NCBI RefSeq assembly: GCF_002813695.1 | Contig: NZ_CP017768.1 | Span: 1,136,501-1,200,500, forward strand | DNA from: Methanobacterium subterraneum | Lineage (GTDB): Archaea > Methanobacteriota > Methanobacteria > Methanobacteriales > Methanobacteriaceae | DNA: 64,000 bases | Direction: 5' to 3' | Shown here: one piece after another, positions 55,997 through 64,000 of the stretch | How the letters are laid out: every line of letters begins with the position of its first letter | Numbering within the stretch: the stretch's first letter is position 1 | Position numbers and translations under genes: made by a program | Notes under the pieces: generated by a model | Told to the model about the DNA's origin: nothing | Databases searched by the model: none | The model's input: only the letters and a program-made list of their open reading frames with translations

Positions 55997-56839
55997 CTAT
56001 TGATGCATTTTCTCCAAGTCCAGGCTTAAGTCCAATGATCTTGCAGAGTGGGTGATGTATCCTGTGGAGATCACATCCACACCCGTATTTGCATATTGGA
56101 TTATGTTATCAGAGTTAATACCACCGGAAACTTCGATTAGTGCGTTATCACGGAGATTCTCTTTTTTAAGGGCCACTATAACATCTTTCACTTTATCAGG
56201 ATCCATGTTATCAAGCATTACAATATCCGCACCAACACGAACCGCGTGCAGAGCTTCTTCCAGACTTTCTACCTCAATTTCAATTTTTTTAGTGAAACTA
56301 ACATATTTCCTAGCCCGGGATATTGCCTCATCAACCCCACCCACCAAAGCCAGATGATTATCCTTTATGAGCACACTATCATCCAAGCGGTAGCGGTGAG
56401 TATCCCCTCCACCAGCCCTTATAGCACTTTTCTCAAAAAATTGGAGCCCAGGAGTTGTCTTACGGGTTCCAGCTACTAAAACATTGGGATTTACACTGCG
56501 AACCATTTCAATGATGTTTCTGGTCAGCGTGGCAATACCACTCATACGCATAAGGAGATTGAGTACCGTTCTTTCCACACTGAGTATACTACGGGGATCA
56601 CCTGATATCTCCATGATGATCTGGCCATTTTTAATCTTTTCACCATCCACCACCATTACATCCGTTTCCACACCAAATTCCTTGAATATAACCACAGCCA
56701 GTTCAACTCCCGCAATTACTCCACCTTCTTTGGCCATGATCTGACCATTAACCATTAATCCTGGTGGAATTAATGCACAGGTAGTTATATCCTCAAAGCC
56801 AATATCATCGTAAACCATCTTAGCTAGGTCTTGCCTCAT
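55997..56839 (-). CDS. nadC: Nicotinate-nucleotide pyrophosphorylase (quinolinate phosphoribosyltransferase)
   Basis: The 280-residue enzyme converts quinolinate and PRPP to nicotinate mononucleotide in NAD synthesis. Conserved blocks are [20 protein letters not shown] (about residues 130-149), [20 protein letters not shown] (about 149-168) and [10 protein letters not shown] (about 240). The ATG at 56839 (MRQDLAKM) follows GGGTGTC by a few bases. A longer frame to 56908 is caused by a tandem repeat upstream and would add a meaningless repeat peptide. The gene is alone on the minus strand. Confidence 0.92.
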   Translation of the reverse strand: MRQDLAKMVYDDIGFEDITTCALIPPGLMVNGQIMAKEGGVIAGVELAVVIFKEFGVETDVMVVDGEKIKNGQIIMEISGDPRSILSVERTVLNLLMRMSGIATLTRNIIEMVRSVNPNVLVAGTRKTTPGLQFFEKSAIRAGGGDTHRYRLDDSVLIKDNHLALVGGVDEAISRARKYVSFTKKIEIEVESLEEALHAVRVGADIVMLDNMDPDKVKDVIVALKKENLRDNALIEVSGGINSDNIIQYANTGVDVISTGYITHSARSLDLSLDLEKMHQ

Positions 56840-56850
56840 AAATGACACCC

Positions 56851-56912
56851 ATAACTTGATATCCATAACTTGATATCCATAACTTGATATCCATAACTTG
56901 ATATCCATAACT
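56851..56912. repeat. 14-bp tandem repeat upstream of nadC
   Basis: ATAACTTGATATCC is repeated exactly four times (56851-56864, 56865-56878, 56879-56892, 56893-56906) and followed by a 6-base partial copy. It begins 11 bases before the nadC start, so it is the nadC leader. Each unit contains the palindrome GATATC. The copies are perfect, which suggests recent expansion, and repeat number could influence expression. Confidence 0.9.
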
Positions 56913-57395
56913 ATTCATTGGGAATATATATACTTCTAAATTTAATGAAATTAACTAAAATTATTTTAAATACTAAAATTATCTCTTCTACAATAAATTT
57001 TACAATGAAATAATAAAAAATCTTTGTTCTGCTTTATATTGAATAAAGAATATAAATTTTCACAGATCCTCATGGCTAGTTTCATACTAAAAACTAGGGG
57101 AATGTCAATTTTTAATGTTCATCAATAATTTTTTCGAATGGTTAGAACAAATAAAAACAAGACATATTTTGTAAAAAAACTCTTGATTCATAAATGAATC
57201 ATATATAAACAGAAACACTTTATATTGTAAAATATTAATGTTGAAATCTGAGATTTGAATACAATCTTCCTTAGGAAATGTATAGAAATTTAGAATAAAT
57301 GAATTCAAGTAGAATAAATGAATTGACATATTTTACTCTTACTAGAATTGGATTGAATATAATAATGGAGTTTAAAAAAAATGGGTGAATCAATT
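56913..57395. other. Intergenic stretch between nadC and RNase Z
   Basis: This AT-rich gap of about 480 bases holds divergent promoters. A direct repeat AGAATAAATGAATT occurs at 57292-57305 and 57311-57324. No gene-like frame is convincing; a hydrophobic 74-codon minus-strand frame (57105-57329) has no ribosome binding site and was left out. Confidence 0.45.
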
Positions 57396-58304
57396 ATGGA
57401 GTTAATATTTTTAGGAACCTCATCTGCACTCCCAACCACTAAGAGAAACCACTCCGCCATTGCCCTGAAGGCATTTGGAGAAGTGATGCTTTTTGACTGT
57501 GGAGAAGGAACCCAGCGTCAGATGGCTCGAATAAAGCTGAGTCCCATGAAAGTGGATCACATCTTCATCACCCATCTCCATGGTGACCACTTCCTGGGAC
57601 TGCCCGGTATGATCCAATCCATGGCCTTCAGAGGCCGGAAGAATCCATTATATATTTACGGACCAGAGGGAATGATAAAAACAGTTGAACATATTAAAAA
57701 TTTGGGTTACTATGCCCTATCATTCCCCATACATGTGCACGAGATAAAGAAGGGCACTATTCTGCAGACAGAGGAATACTTGATTGAATGCTGCCCCACC
57801 CATCATTCAGTTCTTAACCTGGCTTACTCTGTAGAAGAAAAAAGATCTCCCAAGTTCCTTCGGGAAAAAGCCATTGAACTGGGCTTGAAACCTGGCCCAG
57901 ATTTTGGCAAACTTCAAAAAGGCATCCCAGTAGAGGTGAATGGAGTTCTTATAACACCAGACCAGGTTCTGGGGAAGGAAAGGAAGGGTAGGAGGATAGT
58001 TTATTCTGGAGATACCAAGCCATGTTCCGAGATGGTTGAATTCGCAACAAATGCCGATGTACTGATCCATGAATCAACCTATGAATCATCCCAAGAAACA
58101 AAAGCCCTAGAAAATGGCCATTCCACCACCACCCATGCAGCAAGGATTGCCAAAGAAGCAGATGTATCTGAATTAATTCTCACCCATATAAGCACCCGTT
58201 ACCGGGATATTGATAGTTTAAGTAGGGAAGCAAGGCATATCTTTAATAAAGTTATAATGGCCGAGGATTTCATGACCATAGATGTGAAACACCATGAAAA
58301 TTAA
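57396..58304 (+). CDS. rnz: Ribonuclease Z
   Basis: The 302-residue tRNA 3'-end processing nuclease opens [20 protein letters not shown]. The metal site HxHxDH is [13 protein letters not shown] (about residues 61-73); later ligands are in [17 protein letters not shown] and [11 protein letters not shown]. The flexible exosite arm lies in the segment around [16 protein letters not shown] and GFGKL-like loops. The start is the ATG at 57396, seven bases after GGGTGA. An ATG at 57381 would add five residues without a site. MscS and sortase follow on the same strand with a gap of 52 bp. Confidence 0.93.
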   Translation: MELIFLGTSSALPTTKRNHSAIALKAFGEVMLFDCGEGTQRQMARIKLSPMKVDHIFITHLHGDHFLGLPGMIQSMAFRGRKNPLYIYGPEGMIKTVEHIKNLGYYALSFPIHVHEIKKGTILQTEEYLIECCPTHHSVLNLAYSVEEKRSPKFLREKAIELGLKPGPDFGKLQKGIPVEVNGVLITPDQVLGKERKGRRIVYSGDTKPCSEMVEFATNADVLIHESTYESSQETKALENGHSTTTHAARIAKEADVSELILTHISTRYRDIDSLSREARHIFNKVIMAEDFMTIDVKHHEN

Positions 58305-58356
58305 TGAAAAGGTAAATGTAAAGGCTATCAACCTAACTTAGAGGTGAAATAACTAA

Positions 58357-59103
58357 ATGCTCAACACTGACCCCCTGTACCTTGATCTGATAAAAATTGC
58401 TGTAATTCTCCTATCTTCTTTCATCATTATAAAGTGGGCTATTTACATTATTAAGAAAACTGGAAACCGTTTTAATTTTGAGCCCACTCTGATTCAAGTC
58501 TTAATTGAAATCATCAAATACTCCATAATCGCTGTAGCCATAACCGTTGTTTTGAAGGAAGTTGGATGGGATATAAGTGCAATAGTCCTCAGCCTGGGTA
58601 TTGTGGGTATAGCTGTTGGTTTTGCTGCTCGGGACACCCTTTCCAATTTCATCGCCGGCCTCTTTATACTGGCAGATAAAAGTTTTAGAGTGGGAGACAT
58701 CATTGAATTGTCTGGCCAGAGCGGTAAAGTGATTAAATTGGGTTTAAGAGTTACCACCATCAAAACGGAGGATAATAAAATCATAACCATTCCCAACTCC
58801 ACTTTTTCCAAAAATATATACATCAACTCCACTGCTCAGGAAACCCGTAGAGTGGGATTGGATATTAACATCCCCTATGAGATGGAACTGGAAGTAGTTG
58901 TTAACTCTCTGGTGGAAACTGCATCCAACTGTAAATGGACGCTTCATGAGCCAAAACCAAATGTGCTTATAAAAGAAATGACAGATACTGGTATTAAAGC
59001 AACTCTAAATGTCTGGGTCTGTGACCCCTGGAAGGTAGCCACCTTCCGCAGCCAGTTAGCATTGAAAGTTAAAGGGCTTTTGGTAATTGAAGATGTCTCG
59101 TGA
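58357..59103 (+). CDS. Small-conductance mechanosensitive channel (MscS family)
   Basis: The 248-residue protein has three membrane segments (about 8-30, 45-65 and 70-100) and the MscS pore-lining helix with [20 protein letters not shown] (about 85-104). The beta domain contains [20 protein letters not shown] and IPNSTFSKN. It opens under membrane tension and releases osmolytes. GAGGTGAAATAA precedes the ATG. It lies between rnz and the sortase gene, with the sortase start overlapping its stop by 4 bases, so both are co-transcribed. Length fits short archaeal MscS proteins. Confidence 0.9.
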   Translation: MLNTDPLYLDLIKIAVILLSSFIIIKWAIYIIKKTGNRFNFEPTLIQVLIEIIKYSIIAVAITVVLKEVGWDISAIVLSLGIVGIAVGFAARDTLSNFIAGLFILADKSFRVGDIIELSGQSGKVIKLGLRVTTIKTEDNKIITIPNSTFSKNIYINSTAQETRRVGLDINIPYEMELEVVVNSLVETASNCKWTLHEPKPNVLIKEMTDTGIKATLNVWVCDPWKVATFRSQLALKVKGLLVIEDVS

Positions 59104-59702
59104 AAATGTCACCCTATAAGATTTTCTCCATTCTAATAATAGTTGCGTGTTTCACGCTGGCAGCAAGCATAGCCATGGCTGGTTTTGAGCAGATGGAAAA
59201 CGTTACCCAAGCTCAGAAAAGTGTTAAAGATTACCAGGAGAAGATGAGTAATCCGGTGAATGCACTGGACCCCACTGATCTCACCAGTTCTTATATCAAT
59301 GCACGGTTAATAATCCCAAAACTCAATGTAAATGCAACCATCCGATCCGATACTGTAAACGCATATAACGCTGTTTATCATTATCCTGAGAGCGTTATGC
59401 CAGGTAAACCCGGTGAATGTGGAATTTTAGGCCATAGAACAACATATTCCGGATTATTCACCAACATTGCTTCCCTGAAACCTGGAGACCAGGCTATTAT
59501 CAAAGATTTTACCCAGAAGAAGAAATTTGTCTACGAGGTCACCTCCAATGGAAATGATATTCGTTGGGATTATAAAACCAAACCTATTAGATTTTCACAA
59601 GAAGGACAGGCACGTTTACTAATTGTCACATGTTATCCTCCCGGTAAGAAACAAGCTGCCTGGATCACCCATTTTAAGATGGTATCAAGTAGTGACTTAT
59701 GA
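59100..59702 (+). CDS. Sortase-family protein (class D/E-like) lacking the usual Arg
   Basis: The 200-residue protein has a signal anchor ([20 protein letters not shown]), a linker and a sortase beta-barrel. The catalytic His lies in [15 protein letters not shown] (about 115) and the Cys in [12 protein letters not shown] (about 180). Sortases need an Arg about 8 residues after the Cys; here no Arg follows, and [12 protein letters not shown] stands in its place. It may use another residue, or be inactive. Sortases link surface proteins to the envelope. The start is GTG at 59100 (overlap with mscS) or ATG at 59106. Confidence 0.78.
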   Translation: MKMSPYKIFSILIIVACFTLAASIAMAGFEQMENVTQAQKSVKDYQEKMSNPVNALDPTDLTSSYINARLIIPKLNVNATIRSDTVNAYNAVYHYPESVMPGKPGECGILGHRTTYSGLFTNIASLKPGDQAIIKDFTQKKKFVYEVTSNGNDIRWDYKTKPIRFSQEGQARLLIVTCYPPGKKQAAWITHFKMVSSSDL

Positions 59703-60078
59703 TTTAAATACTCTTTTTAATTTTTAAAGATTTTATAGAATTTTATTAACTGTATTCCCCATCAATACAACATTTTAAGTGAATATAGCTCCAACGATAC
59801 TTCATATTATGATTAAAGCCCATAAAAATAAAATAAATCCAAATAATCATTTGGATTTCTATCTTTAATAGAATTAACCCCGAACTGTTCGATTACACAA
59901 TACTTATTAGTTACAAATATTCATATTATTAACAAATATTTACTGGTCCATTAACGTGTAGTTATAACACTTAATAATGAGAATTGCCCATCATTATACA
60001 ATTAACAATTATCCAAAAAAATAAAACATTGATATAAAGGAGACATAATGGTTTAAAAAAGGAAAAAGAGGAGTTAAA
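59703..60078. other. Intergenic stretch before the hydrogenase operon
   Basis: This AT-rich gap of 376 bases must hold the hydrogenase promoter. It contains the inverted repeat at 59835-59858. AAAAGAGGAG at about 60064-60073 is the ribosome binding site of the ferredoxin gene. No other gene was seen. Confidence 0.5.
59835..59858. promoter_or_regulatory. Perfect 10-bp inverted repeat
   Basis: AAATCCAAAT (59835-59844) and ATTTGGATTT (59849-59858) pair perfectly with a 4-base loop. It lies 133 bases after the sortase stop and 220 bases before the ferredoxin start. It could be a terminator for the rnz-mscS-sortase unit, since TTTCTATCTTT follows, or an operator for the hydrogenase genes. Confidence 0.55.
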
Positions 60079-60330
60079 ATGGTTGAAATCATAATAGATG
60101 AAGATGCATGCGTGGGATGCGGATCCTGTGTGGATGACTGTCCCAACGACGTGTATAAAATGAATGAGGAAAGATGGAAAACAGAAGTAGTTAATGTCAA
60201 TGACTGTATGGCATGCCTCTCCTGTCACGAAATCTGCCCTGCACAGGCCATGACTCACAAAGACATCCACGTGGCTAAAAGACTATACATTGACCGTAGA
60301 GTTAACCACATACTGGAAAGAATTATCTGA
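60079..60330 (+). CDS. Double [4Fe-4S] ferredoxin of the hydrogenase operon
   Basis: The 83-residue protein holds two cluster motifs: CVGCGSCVDDCP (residues about 11-22) and CMACLSCHEICP (about 44-55), then a short basic tail (HVAKRLYIDRRVNHI). It is the likely electron carrier for the hydrogenase subunits encoded downstream. Gap to the V4R gene is 9 bp, so the four genes form one operon. AAAGAGGAG precedes the ATG. Its closest class in other methanogens is the polyferredoxin-like small ferredoxins; I do not assign a gene symbol. Confidence 0.88.
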   Translation: MVEIIIDEDACVGCGSCVDDCPNDVYKMNEERWKTEVVNVNDCMACLSCHEICPAQAMTHKDIHVAKRLYIDRRVNHILERII

Positions 60331-60339
60331 GGCATTATT

Positions 60340-61799
<1,460 letters not shown>

Positions 61800-61822
61800 A
61801 GTCAAAATTAAATGGTGATATT

Positions 61823-63268
<1,446 letters not shown>

Positions 63269-63271
<3 letters not shown>

Positions 63272-63308
63272 GGTCTTTCTTAAACCTCAAAATTCTTTAT
63301 TTTTTTAT
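63269..63308 (+). terminator. Terminator of the hydrogenase operon
   Basis: TGAGGT (63269-63274, including the stop codon) pairs with ACCTCA (63284-63289), followed within about 10 bases by a T-run TTTATTTTTTTAT. The hairpin directly follows the last hydrogenase gene. Confidence 0.6.
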
Positions 63309-63545
63309 CCGTAATATTTATTTACCTAAAAATTACCATTTATTTTAAAAATAAAAAACAAACTAAGTAATAAGCATAAAACTTCCATAATTAGATTCGT
63401 ATTATCAAGATATGGGATCATACCCCTGGATCCTTTCATAGAAGTTTATTTTTTAAAGTCCAATGGAAAAAACGATAAGCATATAAAAAGTTACAGTAAG
63501 AATATTTGATAGAATTATGTTTTCTTTACTAAATTTTGTGATCCA

Positions 63546-64000
63546 ATGACTGACACCCGTTTGAAGATGCAACTGGAAAAGGCCACTGAAGACTTGGATA
63601 AAACCACTGCTGTGGAGGGTATCCTTATTGTGGCCAGTGATGGGCGGATATTACACCACAAATTACGGGTTGATGTGGATATAAATCTTTTCGGCCCCAT
63701 GTCCCAAGTTATTTCCAGCTCATCCCTTAGACTTTTAAACTCATCTGGCCAGGGTAAAATGGAAAGAGTGTTAGTGGAGTCATCTGGAGGGAAAGCACTC
63801 TTTTTAGGCCTGGGAAATGTTCATTTAATCATTTTAATGCATGACTCAGCTAACGTGGGTATGGTTCTGGTGAATGCCAAAAGAGCATCCCCAAAAATAC
63901 ATGAATTAACCCAGGACATTGCATTAAAAACTCCAGAAGAAATTCCAATTCCTGAAAAAGTGCAATTTGAAGAGGCAGTACCCTCATTGGCAACAGATGA
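63546..64000 (+). CDS. Roadblock/LC7-domain protein, C-terminus cut by the window edge
   Basis: This frame is open from the ATG at 63546 to the end of the window, 151 codons. It starts [20 protein letters not shown] and holds [20 protein letters not shown] and [20 protein letters not shown], the roadblock/LC7 pattern. Unlike the short roadblock protein at 52824 it has a C-terminal extension ([19 protein letters not shown]), so its total length is unknown. GTGATC lies before the ATG. It follows the hydrogenase operon after 270 bp but is separated from it by a terminator. Confidence 0.75.
   Translation, partial: MTDTRLKMQLEKATEDLDKTTAVEGILIVASDGRILHHKLRVDVDINLFGPMSQVISSSSLRLLNSSGQGKMERVLVESSGGKALFLGLGNVHLIILMHDSANVGMVLVNAKRASPKIHELTQDIALKTPEEIPIPEKVQFEEAVPSLATD

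Noticed and set aside
56840..56908. N-terminal extension of NadC made of repeated DIKLW peptides
   Set aside because: It is only the translation of the 14-bp tandem repeat, and NadC begins normally at 56839.
56851..56912. CRISPR array
   Set aside because: The units are 14 bp and directly adjacent, with no spacers.
57105..57329. Hydrophobic 74-codon minus-strand frame
   Set aside because: It is very AT-rich with no ribosome binding site or family features.

Overview
The window is archaeal and reads as a chromosome segment of a mesophilic hydrogenotrophic methanogen of the Methanobacteriales, most likely Methanobacterium or a close relative. The support is two methanogenesis marker genes at the left edge, a CoM-CoB fumarate reductase B subunit, a group 3-type [NiFe] hydrogenase, an MTH865-family protein, archaeal Nob1, archaeal SepF with MinD-type ATPases, and the archaeal glycyl-tRNA synthetase. 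The DNA is AT-rich, intergenic regions are very AT-rich, and many genes use GTG or TTG starts placed correctly behind GGAGGTGA-like ribosome binding sites.

Layout. 1-3.3 kb: marker genes, a DUF2117 protein and Nob1, all on the minus strand. 3.4-4.8 kb: an intact insertion sequence with 24-bp terminal inverted repeats and an 8-bp target duplication, beside a candidate structured RNA. 5.2-9.5 kb: moaB, pyrE, a zinc-finger protein, a PRC-barrel protein and a sodium:solute symporter with its small membrane partner. 9.7-11.0 kb: an unknown protein and decayed secreted-protein genes. 11.2-18.6 kb: SulP transporter, sensor kinase, winged-helix regulator, MTH865 protein and an ABC exporter. 18.8-24.9 kb: an accessory stretch with a Bat-type regulator, two broken genes (an alpha/beta hydrolase and a DUF7000 gene), unknown membrane proteins, a second sensor kinase and a small sulfite-reductase-like protein. 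25-33.9 kb: a third sensor kinase, a CPBP protease, a beta-lactamase-fold hydrolase, a lactonase-like protein, a second symporter and a PsbP-like protein. 34-38.6 kb: phenylacetate-CoA ligase, an ACT protein and, convergently, indolepyruvate oxidoreductase IorBA. 38.9-48 kb: a secreted CocE-type hydrolase, a YgjP-like metallopeptidase, TfrB, a SPOUT methyltransferase, dCTP deaminase, glycyl-tRNA synthetase and a TatD-type hydrolase. 48.2-53.2 kb: a cell-division or polarity cluster (degenerate MinD, MinD, a PATAN-like protein, SepF, a DUF1611 protein and a divergent roadblock protein). 53.3-59.7 kb: a 2-phosphoglycerate-kinase-like enzyme, a ZPR1-like protein, an acidic protein that may carry a histone fold, NadC, RNase Z, MscS and a sortase. 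60-63.3 kb: a hydrogenase operon (ferredoxin, V4R protein, small subunit, large subunit). The right edge cuts a second roadblock gene.

How the parts fit. The hydrogenase operon, TfrB and IorBA all exchange electrons with ferredoxin or thiols and fit a hydrogenotrophic methanogen. PaaK, the ACT protein and IorBA fit aryl-acid uptake into aromatic amino acids. Three kinases with nearly the same HisKA_2/HATPase core but different input domains suggest a recently expanded signalling family. The points most worth a second look are the V4R-hydrogenase operon, the SepF/MinD/PATAN/roadblock cluster with a P-loop Lys-to-Arg MinD paralogue, the possible acidic-tailed histone-fold protein, the structured RNA beside the insertion sequence, the non-canonical start of the first kinase, and several genes caught in the act of decay.
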